In this document: in pieces, positions 54,771 to 64,000 of the stretch
Layout of the letters: the number at the start of each line of letters is the position of its first letter
Position numbering within the stretch: position 1 is the stretch's first letter
Source of the DNA: Protula sp. h YS-2021
Lineage: Eukaryota > Annelida > Polychaeta > Sabellida > Serpulidae
Length of the DNA stretch: 64,000 nt
Direction of reading: 5' to 3'
Assembly: GCA_949752745.1 (NCBI GenBank)
Contig: OX457029.1
Span: forward strand, 17,421,413-17,485,412
The notes under the pieces: generated by a model
What the model saw: the letters and a program-made list of their open reading frames with translations, nothing else
The model's database searches: none
Told to the model about the DNA's origin: nothing
Translations under genes and position numbers: made by a program

Positions 54771-56260
54771 GACTGCCCTTTTATCCGGATGTCCTTTTAT
54801 CCGGGTGCCCTTTTATCCGGTTGCCGTAGGTGTTATGTGTGTGTACGCAGTGAGAAAGTTTAAAAAAAAAAGAGTTGTTGTTGCCTGTATATACCGTAAT
54901 GGGTAGAGAGCTCTCTGGTTAAAAAATGGCGTCTCTTAAGACGGCGTTGCTCACGTTTAATTGCTTCTACGGCAATCCATTAGTGAAGGTGTGGAGTGAG
55001 AAAGCTGAAAAAAGAGTTGTTGTTGGCTGTATATGCATTGAGAGAGAGCTCTGGGTTGAAAATAGCGTGTCTTATTTAGGTCACATCTAATTGATGCAAC
55101 GGCAATCCATTAGTGAAGTTTTTGGGCGAGAAGGCTGAAAAAAGACTGTTCGTTTGCCCCTCAGACGCCGTAGGTGTGATGGAGAGAGAGAGGGTTAAAA
55201 ATTAAAAAAAAACATGACTGTCTGGGTGTCCGTGTGTCTGGGTGTCCGTGTCTGGGTGTCCGTGTGTCTGGGTGTCCGTTTGTTCGGTTGAGAGAGAGAT
55301 ACAAAAATAAACAAAAAAGACTGCCCTTTTATCCGGATGTCCATTTATCCGGGTGCCCTTTTATCCGGGTGCCCTTTTATCCGGTTGCCGTAGGTGTTAT
55401 GTGTGTGTATGCAGTAAGAAAGTTTTAAAAAAAAAGAGTTGTTGTTGCCTGTATATATCGTGATGGAGAGAGCTCTGGGTTAAAAATGGCGTCTCTTAAG
55501 GAAAAGAGTGCTCAAGTTTAATTGCTGCTACGGCAATCCATTAGTGAAGGTGTGGAGTGAGAAAGCCGAAAAAAAGAGTTGTTGTTGTCTGTATATGCAG
55601 TGAGAGAGCTCTGGGTTAAAAATAGCGTCCCTTATTTAGATCACTTCTAATTTCTGCTACGGCAATCCATTAGTGAAGTTGTGGGGCGAGAAAGCCGAAA
55701 AAGACTATTCGTTTGTCCCTCAGACGTCGTGGGTGTGATGGAGAGAGAGAGAGAGACAAAAATTAAAAAAAACATGACTGTCTGGGTGTCCGTGTATCTG
55801 GGTGTCCGTGTCTGGGTGTCCGTGTGTCTGGGTGTCCGTTTGTTCGGTTGCCGTAGGTGTTATGTGTGTACGCAGTGAGAAAGCTTTAAAAAAGAGTTGT
55901 TGTTGCCTGTATATATCGTGATAGAGAGAGCTCTCTGGGTTAAAAATGGTGTCTCTTGAGGAAAAGAGTGCTCAAGTTTAATTGCTGCTACGGCAATCCA
56001 TTAGTGAAGGTGTGTGGGCTTAGAGAGTGAGAAAGCCGAAAAGACTGCTTGTTTGCCCCCAGCTACCGTGTGGAGAGAGAGGCACAAAAAACCAAAAAAA
56101 AAAAAGACTGTCCGTTTGTCCGGCTGTCCGTTTGTCCGGGTAGACCGTTTGTCCGGGTGTCCGTTTGTCCGACTGACCCGTTACCAGTCTGTCATGGTGT
56201 GTGTTTGGAGTGAGAAAGCTGAAAAAAAGAGTGGCCATTGCTTGTATACATACAGTGGCA
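54771..56260. repeat. 460-560-bp long tandem repeat
   Basis: gccgtaggtgttatgtgtgt occurs at 54822, 55386 and 55850. Each unit also contains cggcaatccattagtgaagg (twice), gagttgttgttgcctgtata and ttttatccgg or gtccgtttgtccgg words. No long open frame. Confidence 0.85.
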
Positions 56261-56264
56261 TGCG

Positions 56265-56400
56265 GTGAGCCGTGAGCTTGCGGCTAAAACCGCCATGGGG
56301 GGGGGGGGGGGGGGGTGGAGCCATGAGCCGGGGGGGGTCCTGTCGACCAAGTCACCCACATAGATAGTGTATGCTTACAGGTCGCTGGCCGGGGGCGGGT
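56265..56400. repeat. Partial duplicate of G-run promoter module
   Basis: ggtgagccgtgagcttgcgg, a G-run of about 20, gagccatgagccgggggggg and tcctgtcgaccaagtcac correspond to 53060-53190. No TATA box or gene follows. Confidence 0.7.
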
Positions 56401-56427
56401 GTCTCTATGAGCCCTTTGCTGTCCGAA

Positions 56428-56692
56428 TGCTCGAGTGCTAGGGTGCTCGAGTGCTTGGGTGCTCGAGTGCTTGGGTGCTCGAGTGTTCGAGTGCTCGGGT
56501 GCTCGAGTGCTCAAGTGCTCAAGTGCTCGAGTGCTCAAGTGTTCAAGTGCTCGAGTGCTTGAGTGCTCGAGTGCTCAAGTGCTCGAATGCTCGAGTGCTC
56601 GGGTGCTCAAGTGCTCAAGTGCTTGAGTGCTCAAGTGCTCGGGTGCTCGAGTGCTGAAGTGCTCGGGTGCTCGAGTGCTCGGGTGTCATTTT
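56428..56692. repeat. 8-bp GTGCTCGA minisatellite
   Basis: About 32 units of gtgctcga/gtgctcaa/gtgctcgg. The 8-bp period keeps three frames open as a Cys/Ser-rich 8-residue repeat, which I do not regard as genes. Confidence 0.95.
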
Positions 56693-56704
56693 GTTGTTTG
56701 GATG

Positions 56705-57006
56705 GCCGCCCGTTTGAATGCCGTTTGAATGGCCGCCCGTTTGAATGGCCGCCCACTCTCCATATTACGTCATTATGACGTTCATATGACGTTCATCTGA
56801 CCTCCATATGACCTCCATATGATCTCCATATGATTTCCATATGGTCTCCATATGATCTCCATATCACGCCAATAACACGTCCATATGACGTCAATATGAC
56901 GTCAATATGACGTCACTGTTTTCGGAACCCCATGGGGCTCCGAAAACACCTCCTGACGTCATTATGACGTCACTTCCTGTTTTCGGAGCCCCACTTTTAC
57001 CCTACT
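56705..57006. repeat. Right terminal inverted repeat, outer part
   Basis: Reverse complement of 37443-37740, including the tip hairpin (56934-56992), TGACGTCA sites and the 11-bp tract. The inner part of this TIR has been carried about 2.3 kb away, to 54221-54372. Confidence 0.9.
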
Positions 57007-57012
57007 TTCCTT
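57007..57012. repeat. Right target-site duplication TTCCTT
   Basis: Six bases directly after the CT terminus, identical to 37437-37442. Confidence 0.95.
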
Positions 57013-58089
57013 CTTATTTTTGTCAGTTCAACAGAAGTAACTCATTTCAACTCAAATCGCGAAATAACAACGCAACAAATACACAAATGGCGTAATTATA
57101 TGACATTTGTAATTAGATGACGTTTCGTTTTCAGGCTGTGCTGTAAATATCGTCACAGTAAAAACTCATTTGTCGATTTTGAGGACGATTGCAGTTCAAT
57201 CAGACACACTTTTTCTTCACTTTCAAGTCCAAAAAAACACGTGTTATTTTTCTTTTTTGCTTACTGTTTACATATGATCGCATTATGAATATGATTATAG
57301 GGGGGAACCATTCAATCTGGCCTATGAAAACTGCATGCTCGTTTTTTTTCTATCATTTCTTTGTACGCGGACATCTAGGCACATAATAAAAACCAACAAC
57401 TTCAATTTTATTCATGAAATATAAACATGTATTTATATGAATTTTAATAAACACAGTATAAACCTTTGACTTGTGTGTAAGTGTTTATACATATGTGTTA
57501 TCGCTGGAATTTCGAAATACACAAACCTCAAAAAGTTATATTGTTTTTGCACCAAATCAGTTTGAAAGTTAAGGATTTGGTGCGCTTAAGGGGGACTGCC
57601 AGATAACAGCGCTGTAAGTGTTATAAAACATAGTTATTTGAAATATTTCATTGCTTCTAGCAAACTCAGAGCTAAATCTTGCACATATGTTATCAACGAA
57701 TTTCTACAAGATTTTCCAAGTTGTGAAGTTCTTGGGGATATATTTATCTCTCGCTCAGGATGTTTCCAAACACGAAAAGATATTATGATATTCAGATGGT
57801 AGTTCACCCAGATTACATAAATTACAAAAAGTTCATTTCTAAGGACATGCAAAGGACCATACCGCGCGGTCTCTATCTTTAGTTTCAGCTTCGATGTCAG
57901 AAATTTTGTTAAAGTGATTTCTCGGGTGAGTTTGAGTGTATCTACATATTTTTCTCTAACATACAATGTCTTAAATTTTCAATAACGGTCAGATTTTGAC
58001 TTAGCGCTACTCAAAATTAGTAGATCTCTGATTTATTTTTTTTCAAAGAACCGGTATGTTGGAAACCAATCAATTGATACATGGAAATC
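57013..58089. other. Right flank of Polinton, no gene
   Basis: AT-rich host DNA with no recognisable exon, RNA or transposon. Confidence 0.45.
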
Positions 58090-58390
58090 TAACAGGTCAC
58101 ATTTCCCACGTTCAATAAAATTTCTCTAATTTTATCTAACCATTTTGATCTGAAATTTAACAGCCGCTGTCCATATTGATAGCATATATAATCGGGTATA
58201 AAAAGGAGGATAATGTGGGAAAATTTGGCGAATTGTAGTTTTTGAACACATATTACGTCTTGGTATATACATATTGCCTGATGGTATGTGGGGACCCCTC
58301 CCTCCCCTCCCTTGGAGAGAAAATTATAGCCAAAATTTAATTTATGAACACAAATAGGTCTTGGTATATACAAATTGCCTGATAGTATGT
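58090..58390. repeat. Short direct repeat tatacaaattgcctgatagt
   Basis: cgtcttggtatatacatatt...gcctgatggtatgtgg (58257) recurs at 58350-58390 with few changes; the intervening sequence is AT-rich. Confidence 0.55.
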
Positions 58391-58394
58391 GGTA

Positions 58395-58625
58395 CCATCC
58401 CAGGGCAATTTCGCGAATTTTGCGTATTTATCCGTTTCAGACAATTCTGAACATTTTTTATTTTTGAACCCCCTAGTGCAATATTGTGATTTTTGCATAT
58501 TTATCCGTTTCAGACAATTCTGAACATTTTTGGTTTTTGGACCCCCAGGGCAATTTTGCGATTTTTGCTTATTTATCCGTTTCAGACAATTCTGAACATT
58601 TTTGGTTTTTGGACACCCCACTGGA
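58395..58625. repeat. About 77-bp tandem repeat, three units
   Basis: tttatccgtttcagacaatt recurs at 58427, 58500 and 58572 with flanking gggcaattttgcgatttttg and gaacatttttggtttttgga. Confidence 0.9.
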
Positions 58626-58664
58626 AAATTTTACGAAATTGGGAACTTGGAAATCAAAATTTCG

Positions 58665-59095
58665 CAGGAAAATCTGGGTGTATAAAAGGACGCCCGAGAG
58701 CACATTTCGGCATATCAGTTCAAGGAATTGATGCGTGAAAACTGCATTGAAACATTCTCGTGACGAGTTTGTTAGCGCACGTACGGGAACAGAACTTATA
58801 TCTGCATTGAAACGGTTCATGAAGCATGAAGAGCTTGCTGAGGAGAAGGATGCAAAGAGACAAAAAGCTGGACAAGTGGGGAGAGGCAGAAGGCTTAGTA
58901 TTGGCAAAAACGCGCAATAAAAACGGTTTGGATCTGACAATGAAACGGATTTACTGCGTGAAATGCAACAGCAAGAGAAAAGTATTAAGACACATTTGTT
59001 GGAGACCTTACCCATGGAATAAAATGGTACACATGCAAACTCGCCAACAACGGAATCAAGTTATTTACTATCTCAATTTGTGTCAGTTATGCAAT
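58665..59095 (+). pseudogene. Relic 5' end of a second Polinton polymerase gene
   Basis: A gtgtataaaagg TATA context (58679-58690) precedes a frame with KRQKAGQVGRGRRLSIGKN, a stop, then in neighbouring frames DLLREMQQQEKSIKTHLLET. The same segments occur in the polymerase N-terminus of the main element (about 39745-39900), and the nucleotide match continues past catggaat. The upstream zinc fingers are missing and replaced by an unrelated helical stretch (TELISALKRFMKHEELAEEK), so this derives from a related but different Polinton. The rest of that element is not in view. Confidence 0.8.
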
Positions 59096-59339
59096 CGCTG
59101 ATGTGTCGCGACGACTTGACAATGTGTAGAGTAGTACAGCCTCTCATTCCCATCTCTGGTACGGCAACTCAGTTGTCCACATGGTCGTCACAGCGGCGAC
59201 GTGCCTGCGATGGGTATGCCACCTCGGCACTGTGTTGGATCCTTGCATCACCAACACGGTGTAAGCATCGATCACGTGTCACGGTACAAGACTTCGTTCC
59301 AGCTTCACCGCGGGTGTTGAATTTAATTAGGGTCTGTGT

Positions 59340-59960
59340 ATAATTGCTACATAAATACACGTAACTCTGACATGGTCCAGGTCTTGTTTGCCATGACACG
59401 GGGCCATGACAGGGCGTTTCGAATCGCTACTGGCCCAGGTTGTGTATGTGACGGGTCGTCACGGGCCCATCATGTGACGGGCCCATCATGTGACGGAGCC
59501 AGGTCAATCACGCAGGGAGCAGTCACTGTCACGATTCCTGACAGTGACGGGCCGATCATGTGAAGGGTAACTGCTATTGCGGTCGTGTATGCAACGAGTC
59601 GTCATTGCCACTACCCGTAAAAGTGAGGGATCGATCATGTGATGAGTTATTGCTATCATGGTTGTGCTTGCAACGGGTTGTCACTGTCATGACCCATAGC
59701 GGTGACTATCACGTGACAGGTCGATCATACAATTGATCTTGACAGCCAAGTGTCGTATCTGTGATTCGTGATTACGACCAGTCGTCGCTGTGACTGGGCG
59801 GTGCTGCTACGACTAGACCACGTGACGAGTCGTACTTGTCGATCACAGGGTCGCCACTGTGACTGGTCGTGTCTGCGGCAACTATGTCACGTGCTGCTCG
59901 CTGTAGCGACGGGTATCGAGTCAGTGTCGAGTCATGCATGTCACATTTCGCTTGCAAAGC
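59340..59960. repeat. Degenerate GACGGGTCGTCACTGTCAC repeats
   Basis: Words such as tgtgacgggtcgtcac, cgatcatgtgac and gtcgtcactgtcatgac recur about every 40-70 bp. Low-complexity; chance open frames only. Confidence 0.65.
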
Positions 59961-60199
59961 GTTTCAATTACGTGTTAGCGGGATTGTATAGAATTTCATA
60001 ATTCTTTGGAGTGTAATATGAAATGTTCAAGTCGTGTTATGTTTTACTTAGCAACTTATACAACAACAACAACAGTTATTACTGCATACTTACGTAGCTT
60101 TCTTTCTGTTGTACATCCACAGTCGAATCCGTGCTCCTGTGCTCGCATCAAACACGCTCGACTCCTGTGCTCACATCAATTGGGCAGGTGATCCCCACA

Positions 60200-63100
60200 C
60201 CAGGTGCACAGCATGTCTACACAGTTGGGGCATACAACTCGACAATATCTGCGATTAGTGTACGCATCTGGAGGACTAACTTTTCTTCTTCTTGCTGCAA
60301 CAAGAAAAAAAACAGCTCCAGTTCGTGCTAAGAACCGCAAGCATTCGAAAATTGAGAAATCATCAGCCTTACAGCAGACTTTATCACCGGCGGATGACTT
60401 AGCTGATCCTTATGAAGCAGACGTTACATCGCTATGGGTACGCGCATTGTAAGCTCGACTCCTGCCATACAGGCATTCATCCAGTCGGTCGTAGCAACAC
60501 CGCTATTCAACGATTTAACGATACAGACAAGTAAACTTGTTCAAGAGGTGCCTATACAGGAGGTGTCTATTGCAACGGAAACTGACGCTAACATAGCTAC
60601 AGCAATAAAACACTTTCTCAGGAGCACTCCTCATCTGGAGAGGACGAACAACTGGAGATAACCGAACATGAACATATCTCACCTACTCCGTGTACGGAAA
60701 TGACGGCACATAAGCCACCCTCGCAACCAGTCATGACTTCCGTGTCACATCCTCTGTCGCTTTTTGTCCCATGAGGATCAATGACTACCTTACCACACTC
60801 AGCGTTATATCATGCTTCACCTTGCGTCATCACGTCAGAGGATTATCAGCTGTTACGACTTGTGCGTACTCCCAACCCGTCAGGCGTCTAAAACGTGCAG
60901 GATGAGTGGAAAGAAACTTCTGCTGTGGATTGAGTTCGACTGCCTTTCGCTTTAGGGATATTATTAAGTTCATAGCGGGCAATTCATCGAACTCTTTCAC
61001 TACGTCGAAGCCGCAAGTCAAAAGGCCTTCGTTTTGTTTTGCAGCCCAGTCGCAAACGACCACCGAGAGAAGATTTTATGGGGCTATCTACGGTAACGTT
61101 GCAGGCAACGACGTATGAAATTCAGTCGCTGCAAGACGCAAGACCGCCCCAGTGGTCGCGTCTGCTCCCGTATAAATTGTTGCATGTCAAGACATCTACC
61201 TACCAATCTAACGACGGTGTGTTACAGACACAACCGAATGTAGATTCCTGGAAATTGGTTACCAGTAAGAGTCTGTGCACGTTATCATTTCATGACGGGG
61301 ATTTTCGGACGCTGAGGAAATTTGTAGAGTCTGAAGCAAATGCGCTGTTTGATGGCGTGTCCGACTCGGTAGTGGCAGCATCATCTGATCTAATCAAGCT
61401 TACAGCCTATCTTCTCATCTCGTTAGTGCTGTGCCGTGATAAAGCGTTGCAACACTCCAACATTAGCACGAAGGACGCTGGGAGACTTCGTTCTGCGCAG
61501 ATAGATTGACAGCCAGAACTCTTTCCATGCGATTTGTTGAAAGGTGTCATTGAGGCAGCTAGGGTGAAGTCGCATGACGGGTTGATGCGCAAGGCTATGA
61601 CCCCACATGGATGCAGGTCTAGGCAGCGGCAGTCAATAGTACTGCCTGCGCCAACGACCAAGAAGAGGTCGGACCGTCGCCAGCTTGTACTCCGCAAGTC
61701 AAGAAGCCTTAGGTGGACACTAGAAAGAATGTTCTCCCTACAAAGCAGAGGTAGAAACCAGTTCAAGTATCTGACTGAGATCACACGTCGATCTCCACCA
61801 GATAATTAAAATATTTGCGAAGAATTGGTTTCTAGATTGCTCAAGTCGAGCACAAATATACCCGTAGGAGAAAGGCTAAAGAATTTTTGGCATGTTTGGC
61901 AAGCGTTAGGAGCTCCAAACACATAATCCGTTGGTTGCGTTCAGGGTAACCTTTACCGTTTGCAACAGGCAGGTCGGGTCATCAAATCCTTCGGCCGCTA
62001 GCCAAGTTTTCCGACCCTTGTTTAATCACGTCCTACGAGCACCGGCCAGACAAGCAACTGGTGTTAAACACAAAGTACTGACAGACAAGAAAGCCATAGA
62101 AAAGATGCATATAGGGCTCTCAAGGGTTTTTCAGTCGAGTCTTGTCGGCGCCTTGTCATGGACTTGTCACATGTCAATCAGTTCAATCATCTCAAATCAT
62201 TTAAGATGGTCACTCCACAATTAATCATGTGGGCCATTTTTGTGGATCCAATCCGATGTGTGGATCTGATACATATCTTCACATTCCAATGCACGATACT
62301 TCTCACTGTTATCTATTCTTTAGGATAGATGAACAACACTGCTGGTTTCTTGCTCTTCCGTTCGGTTTGTCGACAGCACCGTTTTTGTTTACCAAGATTG
62401 TGAAGGTAGTCTAACCCTGCGGTCAACGTGTTGGGTTGCTCATTTTCCAATATCTCGACGACTGGTAGTTGTCGGCAAAGACAGGCATGTCCTTCCATCT
62501 CAGTTGGCCCCGCTCTTCAAATAGTACAATGTCCTCGGTCAATTGGTCAATTACAAGAAGTCTGCGTTGGTGTCGGATCAACGCATAGTGTTCCGGCCAA
62601 CTTTTAGATTTTGTAGAGCCAGAGCGTTTCTCACTCACAATCTATTAAAAAACTGTCAACTCTGATTGTGAGAGTATCCTCTCCTAAGCCTCGAGTCTCC
62701 CTGTTGGTAGACAGTCGAGAAGACAGTCGAGTTGGGCAGATGTCATTTTCGCGAGTTTCCTCGTGTAGTTATAAAGGCGCTGAGTCGCGGCAGGTTGCCA
62801 GATAATCGAGTACGACTTTCCTTATTAGCTGTGAGGGATCTGGACTGATCGTGTCAGTTCAATCTCCTGAAAGGTGTGCCTTTCTCCCTTCCATCCCCAT
62901 CAAGGCAGGTTCAGACCCACTCATCTTGCGGCAACTGTGATTTCTTTTTCCAGGGGCAACTTAGAAGAGGCAGTGGTCAGATCACGTTGCATATCAATGT
63001 GTTGGAAATGAAAGCAGGATTTCTTGCATGTCAACTCCTCTCTACCTTTGTAAGGGTCACGTCATTCAGTTTCTGGTGGACAATCAGACAGTGGTCTCTT

Positions 63101-63230
63101 ATTTGTCCAAGCAGGGTAGCTCGTGTTCATGACGTTGTCCCGTCTCACCAAGCAGGTTCTCTTTGCATGCTCTCGACAGAGGTTTTATTTTTCAAGCGTC
63201 ACACATTGCAGGTAGTTTGAACGCTCTGGT
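60200..63230 (+). pseudogene. Decayed DIRS-type retrotransposon
   Basis: A reverse transcriptase core on the plus strand at about 62150-62412 reads LSHVNQFNHLKSFKMVTPQL, then DTYLHIPMHDTSHCYLFF, then CWFLALPFGLSTAPFLFTKI. These are the LD.S..N....FKM, D.YLH(I/V) and LPFGLSTAP motifs of DIRS-like elements. Further on, ITLHINVLEMKAGFLACQLL (about 62980-63040) matches the ribonuclease H region, where HIN.LE.KA is typical. 61039-61800 is a broken gag-like region (RDKALQHSNIS...). Frames change at least five times. I did not find a tyrosine recombinase or the split repeats, so classification rests on the RT/RH motifs. Confidence 0.7.
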
Positions 63231-63260
63231 CGATCTGGCTTCCAGAATGGGCGAGATCGT

Positions 63261-63362
63261 TCAGCGGGTCTAGGCGGTCTCCCCAGGCGGACTCCCCCCT
63301 GCCAACTCCCCCCTGGCGATCTCCCCCCGTAGGCTGACTCCCCTCCGTCCTTCTCCCCCCAT
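63261..63362. repeat. ctccccccnggcgg short repeats
   Basis: Five diverged 18-20-bp units (ggcggactcccccctgccaa type) next to the end of the DIRS relic. Confidence 0.6.
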
Positions 63363-64000
63363 GGCAAATTTTTTTAGTTAGTAAAACTTGAATCAGCAAA
63401 AACTTGTACATTTTATTCCTTATTTAATTTTCAACCTCACCTTTCATCTACTTTTACATAATTATCACTAGGAAATTAATCTGCTTTAAAATCCAATTAC
63501 GAAATTACAATCAAACACTTACTGTAAACTGATCTTTCAAATGCGATCACGAAATTTATTTTACAGATCACCAGCTTTACTGTGTCACCACCTTACTGCT
63601 TTCCTCGTATAGTCGTAATGAATTCCATCTTGATGTGGTAATTTGGCCACTTTTTGGTGAGCTTTTATACAGCCATTTACGTTCTCCGGACGCAAATCTG
63701 ATATCCATAAATAAACCAAACTACTCCGGAAAACATCATTATCAGTAGCCTACTCTGGCGGTGAAGGCTAATAAACAATTGCAATTCTTGTGCATGCAAT
63801 GATCATAACACTAGATCCGACGTTTCATTGATTCGGTCAAAAATTCAATATATCAATCACTTAATTGAACAGATTAAAGAAACATCAATAACCCTTTTGT
63901 CTTCATACATCAATAAGGAAAGCAAGTTTGAGGGGAAGAAGAAAAAAAGATTGAAATGTACAAGTGTTGCTGATGTAAGTTTTAAAGAATCTGCCGGGGG
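63363..64000. other. End of window, no feature recognised
   Basis: AT-rich; nothing identified. Confidence 0.45.

Larger units (their letters stand above)
37443..57006. mobile_element. Maverick/Polinton (adintovirus-like) element, 19,564 bp
   Basis: The element begins AGTAGGGTAAAAGTGGGG and ends with its exact inverse ...CCCTACT. TTCCTT flanks both ends (37437-37442 and 57007-57012), a 6-bp target duplication as expected for Polintons. It holds the full hallmark set: protein-primed PolB, retroviral-type integrase with chromodomain, FtsK/HerA-like packaging ATPase, adenain-like protease, double-jelly-roll major capsid, penton-like minor capsid and basic core proteins. Integrase would insert the element; PolB would copy it using a terminal protein; capsid genes imply a virion-forming ancestor. 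Polymerase, integrase, ATPase and penton are broken in this copy, so autonomous activity is unlikely. Confidence 0.97.

Noticed and set aside
56428..56692. Open frames encoding a Cys/Ser-rich eight-residue repeat
   Set aside because: An artefact of the 8-bp GTGCTCGA minisatellite.

Overview
The window is AT-rich animal nuclear DNA, most likely from a mollusc. Three things point to an animal: minus-strand exons matching the histone-fold N-terminus of the TFIID subunit TAF3; many (TA)n, (GA)n and minisatellite tracts; and a dense mix of animal transposon relics (non-LTR, DIRS, MULE, hAT, Tc1/pogo-like, foldback, Polinton). Mollusc is an inference from the recurring TTTAACGACAC repeat family (near 11385, 13685, 17715), which I recall as common in molluscan genomes but could not check.

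Layout. (1) 1-30440 holds the 5' part of a TAF3-like gene on the minus strand. Coding exon 1 is at 30379-30214, exon 2 at 27106-26980, and a candidate later exon at 5526-5415. The very long introns carry satellites, a 3.0-kb nested TIR element (7050-10077), a C-rich foldback, a broken non-LTR element, a recent 1.9-kb tandem duplication, a 2.06-kb TIR element with palindromic subterminal arrays (15249-17310) and a MULE transposase fragment. (2) 30441-37436 is intergenic, with a SINE, an hAT-like relic, a pogo-like end and two foldback MITEs. (3) 37443-57006 is a 19.6-kb Maverick/Polinton (adintovirus-like) element with 6-bp target duplications TTCCTT and AG...CT terminal inverted repeats. (4) 57013-64000 holds more repeats, a fragment of the 5' end of a second Polinton polymerase gene (about 58665-59095) and a decayed DIRS-type retrotransposon (about 60200-63230).

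The Polinton has two convergent blocks meeting at 44552-44700, where AATAAA signals face each other. The plus block carries a Cys-rich protein, a protein-primed DNA polymerase B (broken) and four or five tandem small proteins, at least one with a PC4-like ssDNA-binding domain. The minus block carries, in order of transcription, an acidic protein with a possible CARD/death-fold C-terminus, small PC4-like and Cys-rich proteins, integrase with a chromodomain, FtsK/HerA-like packaging ATPase, a 96-aa basic protein, a 196-codon conserved protein, penton-like minor capsid, basic core/membrane protein, double-jelly-roll major capsid and adenain-like protease. A RING-finger gene and a zinc-finger gene lie at the two ends. 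Four gene junctions on the minus strand are exact 4-nt ATGA stop/start overlaps, and three end-proximal genes are followed by histone-mRNA-like stem-loops. Capsid, protease, core and RING genes are open. Polymerase, integrase, ATPase, penton and several accessory genes carry frameshifts or stops, so this copy is probably dead although its target duplications are perfect. Some one-base lesions sit in homopolymers and could be assembly errors.
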